NCBI RefSeq assembly: GCF_051622035.1
Contig: NC_135366.1
Location: forward strand, 9,517,001-9,581,000
Direction of reading: 5' to 3'
Source: Arctopsyche grandis
Lineage: Eukaryota; Arthropoda; Insecta; Trichoptera; Hydropsychidae
Length of the DNA: 64,000 nucleotides
How positions within the stretch are numbered: the stretch's first letter is position 1; each line of letters opens with the position of its first letter. The notes beneath the pieces are model-generated. The model was not told the DNA's origin, ran no database searches, and saw only the letters and a list, made by a program, of their open reading frames with translations. Made by a program: the position numbers and the translations under genes. This document shows, piece after piece, positions 12,340-24,815 of this stretch.

Positions 12340-13785
12340 TATATGTACATAGGTATAAAATTTGATATTTACGAGATATGAATGAAAAAAATATTATTAA
12401 AAATTATATATTAAAGAAACGAAAATATGTTAATCATTCTAAGACGATAAAATAGAATGTTTAAAAAATATATAAACAATGCGATATTTGTACCCCGCAC
12501 TGGCTATTCAGTTGTAATAAATACCCACTCAGTGATAAATTTTGCTTTTTGAAAATCGAAATTCCTGCTGATCGCACTGTATGCGAATTTCCCGCATTCC
12601 TGGAGGGCGGCCCTAGGCTAGGGCGCTTCTGAGATGAGAACCCTACGCAATTTGCAAGAGCCTTATTTATTTGTATGACGCCGTAAGCCGACTTGCTGCA
12701 CCTAATTTTCTCTCTAGGCGGGAAGAACTGAAGAACGGAGGAGAGGAAGTCGTTACCAAACTCACTTACCGAGAGAGTGTTTTCCTTCAAACAATATATA
12801 AACATCAACTTTGATTTCGAATAAATGAATTATATAAAAAGCTAAGCATTTTTGTTTTTATTTAAAAATATTTCTACGTCATCGTGACAAGCACGTTTTA
12901 AACTTTTTTTTTGAATGAAAGAGGAATGGGGTCTCGACACAAAATCGGTAATTAATTTCCGCACAATGACGCTATTGAGGCCGTTTCACGATCCGAAACA
13001 CCTGTTTTTCGCCGGCGACGTCGAGATGAAAGATTTTCCCTTTATAGGTCCCGAAAAAAATCTCACCCTAAACGCCTTCGCCCACCTACCATTGCTACCC
13101 TTCAGTCGACGTTGGGAAAAATGGGTTTGGCGTCGTCGAGTCCGCGGGACACCGCAGCGGTAAAAGGAAACAGCCACTTTCAAATCAAAATATTTATTTA
13201 TTTTAGCCGTGCTGCTGGCATGTCGCCCCCTTTTCGCGAAATACCCTTTCTGGGTCCCTTCCAGCTTTCCAGCGTTTCGCGTTTTCTGGGGATGAGGGAC
13301 GGAGTGGATTCGCCCGCAAACCCACACCCGCAAATCTCACCCAACCCCTCCACTAACCCGCAACCACGTGCCACAAAAATCACAACAATTTATCCACATT
13401 AACGGAAACAAGTCGAAATTGCGTAATTCTGCCAAAGAGCTTTGTGTAAAATTTCGTCATTAATCGACGGCAACAACTGGGCGTATTATGTGTTATGTAT
13501 TACAGAACTAATCTGTAAGCTACGTACATACGCAAATCCACAGTCACCAAAGCATCATATTTTTCTTTATATTATACCAACTCTAACTTCAAATTTATTT
13601 ATAAATTTACTCACGAACTGAAACCTTTCAAAGTTACCCTTAACTAACAAACAAAGCAACAAGTAGATCTCGTACAAGGAATTTTTGATTACGACATAAT
13701 TTCCCACGTTGTATTATATAAATTTTACATTTGAGATTATTTTACCTCAGCAGGTGTATCTGACAGCGCAATTATGTATGTACAC
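12340..13785. other. No gene recognised; moderately GC-rich patch 12.9-13.4 kb
   Basis: Overlapping frames of up to 115 codons on both strands at 12.46-12.81 and 12.91-13.40 kb lack recognisable domains, and their lengths fit a locally stop-poor, GC-richer composition. It may be a conserved non-coding or promoter region, but nothing decisive is visible. Confidence 0.35.
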
Positions 13786-14536
13786 TGTGGGCAAAGAGAT
13801 TATACCTTATTTGACTAAAATTTGCATTTGATATTAAGATATTGAGTATACTTATTTTTTTTTAAATATACAACATACATATACATTTGGATTTTATCCA
13901 TATCTGTTCCCTAGTGCCTTTGTCTTGGGATCTTTGGGTTTCAACTCCCTGGCAAAGAGAAGAGATTTATTTCTTGGGAAACATTTCGTAAAATTACTTA
14001 GAGGAGAGATTCACAATCCCACTATCCTGGAGAAACTAAAATTCTGGGCCCCGGAAAATCGTAGAGTTTTGAGAAAACATGATATATTTTTACCAATTAG
14101 GGCTAAATCAAACGTGCTCATGAACTCCCCCCTCTCGAGAGCTGTTCGACTCCTTAACTTACTGGCACATTACTTGGACCTATTCGATGCCAGTTATGTT
14201 GAGTTGGTGGAACACATCCTAAATAGCACGATATAAATTTTTCAATCTTATTTCTTTGTTTTTATTTTGTGTACATATTTTTTACTTGATTTTTATTATT
14301 TTTTTATGATGTTTTTTTTTTTATTTATGATTTTTATTATTTTCTTATGTTTTTTTTTATTTATGATTTTTATTATTTTTTTTATGATGTTTTTTTTGTA
14401 ATTTTTATGATTTTTATTATTTGTATTAAAATCACATTGACGCTTTGGGGCAACCTGTCAAGTCTCTGTGGTATTGATTTTTTAAAATAAATAAATAAAT
14501 AAATATATACGACCACAGGTAATCTCTTTGCCCACA
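13786..14536. mobile_element. Inverted-repeat element hosting a LINE tail
   Basis: TGTGGGCAAAGAGATTA at 13786 is matched by TAATCTCTTTGCCCACA at 14520-14536, a perfect 17-bp terminal inverted repeat. Between them lies the LINE fragment described separately, so this is probably a short DNA transposon into which a LINE 3' end was inserted. The superfamily is not assigned because no clear target duplication is seen. Confidence 0.6.
13900..14505 (+). pseudogene. LINE C-terminal ORF remnant with T-rich 3' UTR
   Basis: The frame to 14236 reads SLAKRRDLFLGKHFVKLLRG, then LLNSP-like LMNSPLSRAVRLLNLLAHYL. This matches the layout of the C-terminal tail of Jockey/CR1-type LINE proteins (RR.....F..KLL.G, later NSP..R...L.N). 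It ends at a TAA, followed by a 3' UTR with imperfect repeats of TTTTTATTATTTTTTT-type units, a CTGTGGTATTGATTTTT motif and an (AAAT)n tail. The same 3' motif recurs at 19.0 kb. The copy is 5' truncated. Confidence 0.7.
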
Positions 14537-14555
14537 TTAACTTCAAGACATACAC

Positions 14556-14717
14556 ATGGGCCCCCTGCGAAAAATATCAATTCTCGTTAACTCGCCGTTT
14601 CTATACTTGTCTCGTCTAACATAAAATTATTAATCTTATTTAAAAGTGAAGACAAATTATATTCAAGTATAGAAACGAAGAGTTCATTTAACGAGAATTG
14701 GTGAAACCAGGCCCACC
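14556..14717. mobile_element. Foldback MITE
   Basis: Long inverted arms: AATTCTCGTTAACTC and CGTTTCTATACTTG on the left pair with CAAGTATAGAAACG and TTTAACGAGAATT on the right. Weaker pairing extends out to the TGGGCC / GGCCCA edges. About 160 bp, no coding content. Confidence 0.65.
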
Positions 14718-14994
14718 GATAAATTGGGATCCATGAAATAAATTTACGCTTAGATTTCGGAATAGATATACATATATGCATAATATGTACATATTGTACG
14801 TTCATACAATATATTAAATTTCATAATGATCGTAGTATTTAGTATTTTAGCCATAGATTAGTCTTACATATGAACCTACATGCATACATTCTGAAGTAAT
14901 TAAATTAATACCAATAATAAACTATCACACCTGAATGGCTTCAGTCATACAAGCCAATAGAAAATCCGTCCAATTCACGTAAACTTTCCTCATC

Positions 14995-15080
14995 GAAGCA
15001 CGGAAAACAATCACGTAGATCTGACGTCACCAGACTTCCGAAGCGGCCATATTGTTTACGAGAGCGCGGCGTTTCCCCGA
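14995..15080 (+). promoter_or_regulatory. Possible promoter-type motif cluster
   Basis: Within about 60 bp there is a perfect CRE octamer TGACGTCA (15022-15029), an ETS-like ACTTCCG and a YY1/PHO-like GCGGCCATATT, in a CpG-containing patch within AT-rich DNA. Such clustering is typical of insect promoters. No transcript start or downstream exon could be shown. Confidence 0.25.
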
Positions 15081-15692
15081 CGGAGCGACATTGACCGATA
15101 AATAACAATCATTTTACAACACCACCCGAGAATTAAAACGAGTACACATACAGACGAATCGAAAAATGTGCGATGACGCGTCGGAAAATTGGCCATACGC
15201 ACGCAGCATCCCCGTTAATGGGAGGGAGGTTGGATATGGGGTGGTCGGAGAGCGGGTGGTTAAGAGGGTGGGGGTTCGTAGCTATACGTAGATGGGTGGC
15301 TTTGTGCTCCAGTCTACGGCAGCTTGGTTACAGCCCGCTTTATTCAAGTGCCAGCGGCAGGTCAATAGCTTTTGTGCCGCCCGTGATATATACATATTGG
15401 GCAAGCGTGTACTGCATTATTGACATTTCCAGGTGGTTCGGCCCTATTAAATTATCGGTCGAAAAAAAATACGCGTACCCGAATCTCTATTAGCGTGATT
15501 GAACTGCCTCATCCATCTCTCACTGCGAATAAATATAGCGAACGTCCCTAAAATCCATTGAGCTTACGAGCCGAGGAAGGAAATGTTCTATGTTGAAATC
15601 TAGATACATACTGGATATAAGAAAATGAGGATATATGTATGTTAGTATACAGGTATCGGTTATTGGAAAACTCTTGAATAGAAGAATTTTTT

Positions 15693-15695
15693 GAT

Positions 15696-15786
<91 letters not shown>
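15693..15786. repeat. (TA)n microsatellite
   Basis: About 90 bp of almost uninterrupted TA dinucleotides. The long Tyr-Ile frames across it are artefacts. Confidence 0.95.
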
Positions 15787-15792
<6 letters not shown>

Positions 15793-15943
15793 GTACGTTA
15801 TGTGCATCAGTTCAATTAAGCTAATGTATGTTATACATTTGAATGATGTAAATTGTATATAAGGTAAAATTTAATATTTTATAGTAAAAAGGATTACAAA
15901 TTCGGAGTGACGAAAATAATAAAAAAATGATTTAAATTTAATT

Positions 15944-16390
15944 TAACCATAGATCAATGGTTAGCCTACAATACTTTCAACTGCATGGTTACGGGTTAAA
16001 TCCCTTTCTGTTCTGTGACTCCAAGATCCATCGTTTCCCATCAGAGTTTGGCAATTCATCTAATTTCATTGAAACGATTCCAACAAATTGGCAGCCCTGT
16101 CCAATTTCTCGCAAAATTCTAGCTTACAGCATCTCGAATTTCCAGATTCATAAAAAGCTGCAAATTGGTCCATAGAGTTTTCAGCATCTCGAAATTCAGC
16201 GTTTTATAAAAATAATGCAAATGTATAAAACGCTTGTCATAACTTAACCATAGATGTCTCTATGATGCCGTGTAAAATTACCCTATAAATTGTTTAACGG
16301 TGTTTGTAATTAGCCAGGAAGGCACATTGGGGTTTACCTGTTAGGCTTTCTTGGTATACATACATATATGCGTATATGTTTTTAAATAAA
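15944..16390 (+). mobile_element. tRNA-headed SINE copy
   Basis: Head with AATGGTTAGCCT and GGGTTAAATCC (degraded A and B boxes). The body has GTGACTCCAAGATC, TCAGAGTTTGGCAAT and TTTCATTGAAACGATTCC, and the 3' part has CATAGATGTCTCTATGATG and CCAGGAAGGCACATTGGGG, closing in an AAATAAATAAAA tail. Nearly full length. Confidence 0.85.
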
Positions 16391-16399
16391 TAAAATTTT

Positions 16400-18940
16400 A
16401 AATCATCACTTTAAATTATATTTCCTTATTCAATCGATTCATTCCATATATATTGATAGACATCATCAAATATTCTTCATGTCAATTAAATAACTATCCA
16501 ATATTTTCTTAATAATAACAAATTTTCCTCGACTTCAATTACGACAACTATTATTGTAAGTAAATAAAAATACTTAAAATCAAATATACAAAAAGATATT
16601 CTTATAATGTGTACTGAGTGGGTGCGATTTTTAAGATAAAATTGTAAGGTCTTGCATAAATTTCATCACAACGGGGTAATTTAAGTTGCAAATGACTTGA
16701 AAACAACCGAAAACTTGGAAGTGTGTAGGCATTAGCGAAACTTTATCAAGTTTACGATGTCTTATTGTCTTTTAGGCTGTGCAGGGCCTCAACATCACGA
16801 TCCCTAATGGGATAATGAATTTCATACGACTTCCTGAGAGCCAAGGCGAGGGAGAGCGTAACATCAAACGTGCACGTCCTCGTACATGTACAGGGTCATC
16901 GAAAAATACCACCAACGTCTTAACAGTGACACGAAAATTATAATATAACAACAGGAAAATCCTGAACAGGTTTATTTTAAAATATCTAAGTATATAAAAT
17001 ATGCATATATACATAAATAATTTATGTATGAAAAATATAATTTCTTTAATAAAGGTACATACTAAAATATATTAAACTTTTAGAACGAAATCCTATGTAT
17101 TTAAAATGTTTGCATATGTACATAATGTACGTACCAGAATGATCCTTTAACAATAAAGATGATACATATATTTATAACGATTATATAACTTCGAATTATC
17201 ACCAATCCATCGTCGACGACCCTAAATTAGCCATAAATGCGATCGTAGAATTTTTATGAATTTGAAATCCGATTTCAATTTATATAAATGCGATGTAAAC
17301 GCGCCTGTCATTACTCGTTTACTATACAATATCGAAACGCGAAATGGTTCGTTTTATGATCTTTTTGGGGTGAATTTCGTACTCCCCTACCTCCTTTACT
17401 CGCAATACCGAATCCGAAGAAGAAAGAGGACATAAAAAAATGAGAAGTGGAAATAGAACCTCCTCACTCCGGGGCACATAATTTGGCACGGTGCAAACGT
17501 ATAATCAAAGAAATTTTCCGATTCAGTAGAACGTGTGCAATATTTCTTAGGTACTTAGGAACATCTATCCCGAGGGGATGACGAGCCTTGTACACTCAAA
17601 ACGTTACAAGATCGAGAGCAATCGCGAAAACTCCATATACAAGTATATGACTCCAGGCTAATGCGACAGCGTGCTTAAAGGGGAGTGTAAACTATGTATG
17701 CGATAAATGTGTTTGATATTCACTAGAATCAAACTGAATTGATTATTCGAAAGTATTGTATATTGATTTGGCATACGATTATATCGCCATTGTGTTCGCC
17801 ATTTCCGGCATTTCTGAGACGAGTAGAAGATGAGGAGGTGGAGAGGGTGGATGTTCGGGTAATTCCTCGTTGCCACGCAGCAGCCTCTGGAGATGTGGGA
17901 GGGGTCGTTGAAGGAGAACCAACCCTGAAGTGAAACGCTAGCGGGGTAAATTCCACCCCCTACGACAGCCTAGAAAAGCCCCCCGAAAACCTTGGCTTAT
18001 GGCCGCGTCGTCTTGGATTCCAGTTGCTGGTAAAAGAGGCGGCGTAAGATACCCTCCTCCCTCTTCCGTGCCTTATGAATATTTCTGACGCCGAATATAG
18101 ATTTATTAATTATCGTCGTAGACGGTGCGAATTTCTCGTCGCTTTGATACGTATTTGAATTTCGAAGGGAAATTTTTGACATTCCAATGAATGCGACTTT
18201 CACAGATGTGTACGTTTTTAAATTTAATTAAAATATATTTTTTCAAACGCTTCAGCTGTTCAAAACGTTTCGAGTAAAGTACGAGTAATCGCCATTGTTT
18301 CCGTCCCCATAACTTGCGACGAATTTAGAAAGTGGTATAAAGACTTAAGACTGTATAATTAATTAGAAAGCTTAAAGTGGGGGCGCGCCAGAGGTGCGTT
18401 GTCCTGACAGAAATAAAGGAAGCAGCAGGGATAAGTTCGACCCTGGTGGAAGTGCGTCTAAGGAAAATGCAGGAAGATCGCAGCTTACTACTACTCGCGC
18501 TAACTTTGAACAAAACAAGGTTGTCCAAAATGATTTTCTTACAATGTACCAAAGTTCATCATAATACAAACTATTCAAAGTTGTACGGGCATAAGACAAC
18601 TTAAATCTTAGGTGTAAACAAACTTCGTGTAAAATTTTTGAATAACGAATATCTGAATTCAATAATATTACGATCGTTTTATTTCCTTGCAATTTAAGAG
18701 GAAAATTTACGAAACATGTTTTTTTGTTTAAGCTTTTGAATTATATAATTAATAGTCCTTATTGAGTAATTAAGATCCTAGTCCAACGTTGTATCCGTAA
18801 TCCTTCATTATTTCACATTAATCCCTGTTCTACCAAATATTCCGGTAATTCCTTTTTATATAGATCAAGCTTGCTCTTCTTACAATATTCCACCTCATAT
18901 TGATCCTTTTTGTTGTTCCTACATATGCTTTTTTTTCAGG
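16400..18940. other. No gene recognised
   Basis: AT-rich with slightly GC-richer pieces at 17.35-17.60, 17.80-18.05 and 18.37-18.50 kb. Short frames on both strands there show no recognisable domain. Confidence 0.45.
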
Positions 18941-18954
18941 ATATGTTTTTTTGA

Positions 18955-19030
18955 TTTTTCTATTTTAACCACAGTGACGAATTGGGACTAACAATCAAGT
19001 CACTGTGGTATGATTTTTTTTTAAATTAAT
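18955..19030 (+). mobile_element. LINE 3' end with perfect 11-bp hairpin
   Basis: ACCACAGTGAC (18968-18978) pairs with GTCACTGTGGT (18999-19009) around a 20-nt loop, followed by an A/T-rich tail. The right arm and tail resemble the 3' end of the LINE at 14.46 kb (CTGTGGTATTGATTTTT), which suggests a related LINE. The 3' hairpin may be the signal read by its reverse transcriptase. The upstream extent is uncertain. Confidence 0.5.
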
Positions 19031-19604
19031 AAATATTGTTTGATCTGTATCAGTTCTTAATATCACATATGTATAATACATAGTATAATTCCATATTTAC
19101 CGCTATTCAAAGTTTTTGTTGTTATTAATTTAGATTTTTTTTGTGTCAATGTTATAAACGTTGTAATTGCTATTTTTTTCTGTTTATAAAATAAATACAT
19201 ATTATTTAATAAAATTTTCAATTGAATGTGGGCACATCGATACACCGTCATCATATTTATCCAGTGTGAATAATTGGGGTAATTCCAGATATCTTTAACT
19301 ACAGTCAGTTAATAGTTTGTCAATCCAAAGAATTTTCAATACAACTTCAATTGACAGATTCATTCAACTGCCACAATGATTTTGAACTAAGTAGCATAGC
19401 GCAGATTTTTTATGTGTATTTTAAAAATAAAGATTTGATTCATAGAGTTGAGGACGTTTTAAAATTCGTGAACTTTTAGTCCAAAAACTTAAAACTACAT
19501 ATAAATAATATATATCATAAATTTATTAAATTAAAAGTTTAAAATTTCCCATACAAGCAAAAGAGGCAACCCGCGTTGTCTGAAACAGCAGGAGGCTGAG
19601 CAAA

Positions 19605-19703
19605 ATGGCGGCGAACGAAAATTACCCGGAGAATAAGAACAGGAAGGAAGGATATGAGATTTACTTAAGTAATTGCAGCCGTAATAAATGCGGAACGCAA
19701 TAA
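19605..19703 (+). CDS. Candidate short ORF or first exon (32 codons)
   Basis: AAAATGGCGGC combines a good start context with the YY1/PHO-type motif often found at animal gene starts. The frame begins MAANENYPENKNRKEGYEIY and ends CGTQ before a TAA. A possible donor (TTAA followed by GTAATT) lies within it, so it might instead be a first exon. The peptide is very hydrophilic and not recognised. No partner exon was found. Confidence 0.2.
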   Translation: MAANENYPENKNRKEGYEIYLSNCSRNKCGTQ

Positions 19704-19949
19704 AATAATAAGGAAGTGGCCCGCCTTATCGGTGGCCATTAATGTCAAATGCTTTCCAGCTCCACGTTCCAATATAATATGTATCAACTTTCACCAACAA
19801 AATTCAGATACGCATCAAGAACAAATTACCATTACGCTAATTAAGCGGAGACTTTAAAAAAAACAAATTAATAAAAGCTTTGTGCGACATAACATAGAAG
19901 CTACCTCTCTCATTTGCGACCCTTAAATTACGACATCTGTCACTAATTA

Positions 19950-20300
19950 CGTACAAGGCACAATGAAAAGAAGCCAAGCCCCCACGCGCGACGTAATGCG
20001 GATAATTAGTGATCGACGAGCGCTTTTCCGCGATCGAATCCCACCAGAGCGCTTTTCCACTCTTCCATCCTTTGTGCTGTGCGAAAATGAAGGACGAGTC
20101 AGGTCTTCAAGCGATGGTGACAAAGATGCGACGACGACGACCCGTCACCCGTGGTCATGGTGAAAGGATCGTCAAGGACCCAATTAGTTGTCGCGACTTC
20201 TCCACCGTCGCCATCAACACCATCCACCACACGGGAAGAGTGCAGGTTAATCAAATTAGAGATGAACCACTCCGACGAATTAATTAATTACAAATTTTAT
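19950..20300. other. Moderately GC-rich patch without defined gene
   Basis: Overlapping frames of 60-110 codons are open on the plus strand here, but none has a recognisable motif or a splice-supported boundary. The composition alone would keep frames open. Confidence 0.3.
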
Positions 20301-20984
20301 TGTAGAAAATTTCCAACCGAAATACACATGTACTTACTTACTAAAATTCCTACTTTAACGCAAACGATTTTCCCTCTACAATTTTCCCCGATATGGAAAT
20401 TGTACCGTACGAGTAACTTACTACACCATAGCACCTCTATTATGATTTTTCATCTCTCCCCTTACCCCTATACATTCCCCGTTCTATAAAGTGTGGAGGT
20501 ATGTATAATATGCACATATTCAAACACCGTGACAAGATAAGGGCTCCCTGGCAAACATTTTTGACACGTCTGGGTATTGTTAATTAATTTTACTCTTTTT
20601 TATTTATTTTAAAATAATAAACGCACCACTTTAGTATATACAACATATATTTTAATTCAAAATGTGTATGTACGTCATAAAAATACTTAATATTCATGAG
20701 TTTTATTTTCCAAAAAATACAGAATAAATACATAATGTATATATATTTCCCAAATATCTACCAATCATGCATTCTTGGTTTCATCGTTTTTATTAGGGAT
20801 GTATAATCAAGATAAAGATTTGAAAATCATATATAATATGAAAAAAATTATATAAATTATTAAATCTCTCTATAACGTCAATACTATAAGTGTAAGAATA
20901 TTTTTTCAAACCACTCGAACAACAATTTTACAATAGGAACATCATAAAACTTTTAGTGCAATGCCAAATATTAAATTTACAGTT

Positions 20985-21470
20985 ACAGTTAAGTGTACAT
21001 TCCAGTTGTAATATATTTTTACTAGTTGGAATATATTCCGTCTAACAAGTTGATTCATATGGCGAATTACATTCCAACTGGTCAAAATATATTACAACTG
21101 AAAATTAAATTCAGTTATAAGTTTGTACCAGGTTAGATGAAAAGGTTAGGTTTTCGTGAAAAGGTCACCCGACTAGTTAATTGAGTTGAAAAGTCACATT
21201 TTTCTTAGATCTATCGTTATATGATATTCATTACCATAATTCCTAATACCTAGAAAATATTAACACCTTATTGAATTCTACAGCATTTGTAAAAACATCA
21301 GAACTGTCAAAACTGAGCCGTCAAAAATATTATATTACAACTGGCGCACATTTTTGAAAGTGTATTTGCGCTTGTAGAGTTTACTAGTTGATTTGTATGC
21401 GAATATGAATTACCTAAAACAACCATTTGAAATATACTACAACTGAAAATACACTTCGATAGGAAAATTG
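20985..21470. repeat. Foldback repeat with CAGTTGTAATATATT arms
   Basis: CAGTTGTAATATATTTTTAC at 21003 is answered by the inverted AATATATTACAACTG ending at 21100. The second half of each arm (AGTTGGAAT / ATTCCAACT) also pairs. ATTACAACTG occurs again near 21.34 kb and a variant near 21.44 kb, so arms of the same family appear more than once. Non-coding. Confidence 0.5.
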
Positions 21471-22371
21471 CACTTACATACATAACATAAAATTAAATAT
21501 CCACATTACCAAAAATTACCGTTTCTTAATTTTGACAAAATTAATTATTTCGTTTTTAAATTTCCCCAAAATTATTCAATATTCAAAATACTGATTTGCA
21601 TCCTTTCCAAAGAACTTTCAAATTATCAAATGATTTCCCGTATCGTCACAATGAATCTAAAATCATCACATACGAACAAGTATTTAAAATTACGATCTAT
21701 TACAAATAAAGACTATTGATTAACCTTACGCAACATATGTATACGCAATGAATATACTTAATAATTTTGCGTGTGAAAGTGTTCGTTAAACATGTGCTAC
21801 TTACCAAAAGCGTGTTTTACCTTCGCGAGAACGCCTTCGGCTAAAACAGGATAGAACGTGCCACCTACATATTACATATGTATGCTCATACGTGCTAGCA
21901 GCTAACACGTGTACAAAAAAGCTTTCAGCAAACTGTCTGTATGAGCTTACAGGTAAATGATGGCGTATGTGGCAACTGAAAGGAAGGATGTGGAGGAATC
22001 TCCGCGGATAATGCCGACGCAGAAGGGAGGTTTTAATTAGGCTGCGTGCACACCCCTACACGTTAACGAATATATGTACGTACAACACAACAACATTATA
22101 CGCATGTACCTACATACACATGTATTCATACTTATATTACATATTTGTATATTATATATTATATAATATATAAACGTCTATCAGGCTTACACATTTGAAC
22201 TTACTGACATGATGTTAAACTATAACAATAGATACGTACATGTTTATACCATTGAGATATTCTTCAAGACCTGTATTTATTTGGTCAGTAACTTTGTTTG
22301 GATTTTGTATTACAATGACAGTAAGTCCGACTGTTTTACTATTGCCTATTTGTCCATTTATATTTTTCAAT

Positions 22372-22550
22372 ATCATCATCATCATTTCAGCAACCATTTC
22401 CACTGCTGGATGAAGGCCTCTCCAACTCGCTTCCATTCGTCTCTGTTTCGCGCTACTCTCATCCATCTCAAACCACACATTTTTCTAACACCATCTACCC
22501 ATCTTCCTTTCGGCCTTCCTTTCACCCTTTAACATTCTCTTTTTTCTCCA
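22372..22550 (-). mobile_element. RTE-like LINE 3' tail
   Basis: On the minus strand this ends in a GATGATGATGAT tail preceded by the AGGCCTTCATCCAGCAGTGG-type stretch, the standard 3' end of a common insect RTE-like element. The same phrase is seen on the plus strand at 52.4 kb. Confidence 0.7.
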
Positions 22551-22566
22551 CGTACATACATATAAC

Positions 22567-22688
22567 TAGTCACCGGACCCAGAAGGTGCCGCGTATTGTT
22601 CAAAGGTTGTAAATGCATTGTTAAAGGTTTGCCGAACCTTTTTTACAAAAGATTTACAACAATGGAACAATGGATAGCACTGTGACTA
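22567..22688. mobile_element. Short foldback element, family T, copy 1
   Basis: It begins TAGTCACCGGACCCAGAAGG and ends GCACTGTGACTA, with a TAGTCAC / GTGACTA terminal inverted repeat and an internal palindrome (TTGTAAATGCATT and AGATTTACAA flanking AGGTTTGCCGAACCTTT). Near-identical at 57.11 kb and inverted at 54.8 kb. Confidence 0.65.
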
Positions 22689-22689
22689 C

Positions 22690-24540
22690 CCTACCTCTAC
22701 ATATAACACACCATTATTATTGAATTTTCATAAAGTTTACTGCAAATTTAATTGCCAGCCTTTTAATTAGATAAAAGCTTGTAAAAATGGATTATTGTAG
22801 ATGTATTCGAAGGTTTGTTCAACAGTTCAAATGAAGAAAGTTCTGATACATATTCTGAAATATAATATTGCACATATAGGTAGAATGTTGAAACAAGTTT
22901 AAGATTATTTAAGTTGGCACACAAGGTAATTATACGAAAATGTGGGCAAACACATATATGTACATACTATACCTAGATACAAACATGCATGCTTTCGCAT
23001 CTCACAACAAAAGAAGAAGATCTATCTGAGAGAATTCAGAACATCATGAGAAGAAGACATGTAAATTTATGTAAATAAGTCAAAATTCAAAAGTTTCAAC
23101 AATAGAAGGATGACATATTATCATACAAAATTTCCTAGTACTAAATATATATTCTACTGACAAAATAGTTGCTATTATTTTCAAATCAAAGAAAGACTAG
23201 AAGCTAAAAAACAAAAAGTTATCAGTAAGAAATAATTGTAGTAGATGATAGTTTGTGTCCCAGTTCGAGTAAATATTTTTAATGCGTGCGTCTTTGACTC
23301 TGAATTACTATAAGAAACAACAACACGTGCCAAGTCACGGAAGGGTGGATGGTACGGTGGGTGGGTTTCTCGCCCACCGCCCGAGCCTTAACCCCCTCGC
23401 GCCGTGTACCGTTTATTTATGTGTTGCAGATGACTACGCATAATTTTGACGCTCGGAGCTTTTTACCCCCGCGCGCGTTCACAACTGACGATGATCCACG
23501 CTCGTTTCCACCGACCGAAATACTAAGCTAAATGGCTTAGGTGATACACCGTGTTTCAGACGCGAAACTCCACTTTTTTAAACCAGCCATAGAACCTACA
23601 TAATAATTAGCCTATAATTTTTATGGTGATACTAATTGAAAGATAATATATGTAAATCATTTTGGGTAATTGAGTTGACTGTGACCATTCAATGTACAGA
23701 ATAAATATTCATGTGTACTAACTACCTACATATGTACATATGTATGTACATATTCATGTTTTTGCTATTGTTCTGAATAAAGGCGTATATATGTATGTAC
23801 ATATGACCTGAAACAGTGTCAACAATCTCGACTCAAGATTTTGAAAAATACTTACTATACTACAAATGTGAAATACATGTGTATCGTACATATTTCATAT
23901 TATAATATAACCTCCTTTTTTATATTTAAATATAAATAATTTGTTAAAAGATCTGATTTTCATATAACTTATAAGATATAATTTGCAAAAGCTGTCTTTA
24001 AAATAATATATGTAATATACATACATATAAACATACATACATATGTATATGGATAATTTCATCAATATTGTATTATATATATAACAATTAGGAGTGTAGA
24101 TATATAGGTATTATCAAAAAGAAATATATTTGATATTGAAATAACAAAAAATATTTAAAAGAATATCTCAATTTTGTATGTTATTTGACTGAAATTGGAT
24201 GATGCAATAACTGGATTCTTATCTAAATAAATTATCTTTTAATTGTAGTCTTTTATTTTATTATCTAAATTATTTTACTTCTGAAAATGAGTTATTATTT
24301 TCACCAAAAGGTTTTTACAGAAATTAAATTTAAAATTAAAATATAATCTGAAATATAAACTCTGTCTTGATATCAAAAATGCTCTGAAAAAATATGAAAA
24401 AAACTGTGAAAAATATGAAAAAAAGCTTTTTTTCGATTTAAAGAAAATTTGATTTTTATAGCTACCTTTATATAGTATAATACACTTGCTTGGAAAATTA
24501 ATTATTATATGCATATATTACCTTTTTCTCAGAAATTTTA
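22690..24540. other. No gene recognised
   Basis: AT-rich. A 60-codon frame at 23.35-23.53 kb sits in a slightly GC-richer patch and shows no recognisable motif. Confidence 0.5.
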
Positions 24541-24545
24541 TATAT

Positions 24546-24815
24546 CAGTTTGGCTTAGTGATAGCGTATATATTTAGCATCACTGAGGTCATAGGTTCGT
24601 GTCCTCGCCGCTGCTGGTTAGATTTGGGGGTTTTGTGACTCCAAATTGATCGTTTCTCTATCAGAGTTTGCCAATTTTATCTGATCATTGCTGAAACGGT
24701 TCCTGAAAATTGGTATTAAAAAATCTAATCCTGTTGTCACAAAAATCTGCCTGTGTATAATTTCTATTAATTATACACAGTAATCTGAAATCCATAGATG
24801 TCACTATGATTATTA
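24546..24815 (+). mobile_element. tRNA-headed SINE copy
   Basis: Head GGCTTAGTGATAGCG (A-box-like) and CATAGGTTCGTGTCC (B-box-like). The family body follows (TTGTGACTCCAAATTGATCG, TCAGAGTTTGCCAATTT) and the CATAGATGTCACTATG block. The region after it ends in an AATAAAATAAATAAAAT tail. Confidence 0.8.

Noticed and set aside
12461..13402. Several 80-115 codon ORFs on both strands
   Set aside because: Overlapping frames in a locally GC-richer stretch, with no domain, splice site pair or codon pattern favouring one frame.
15520..15807. Tyr-Ile repeat ORFs
   Set aside because: Translation of a TA microsatellite.
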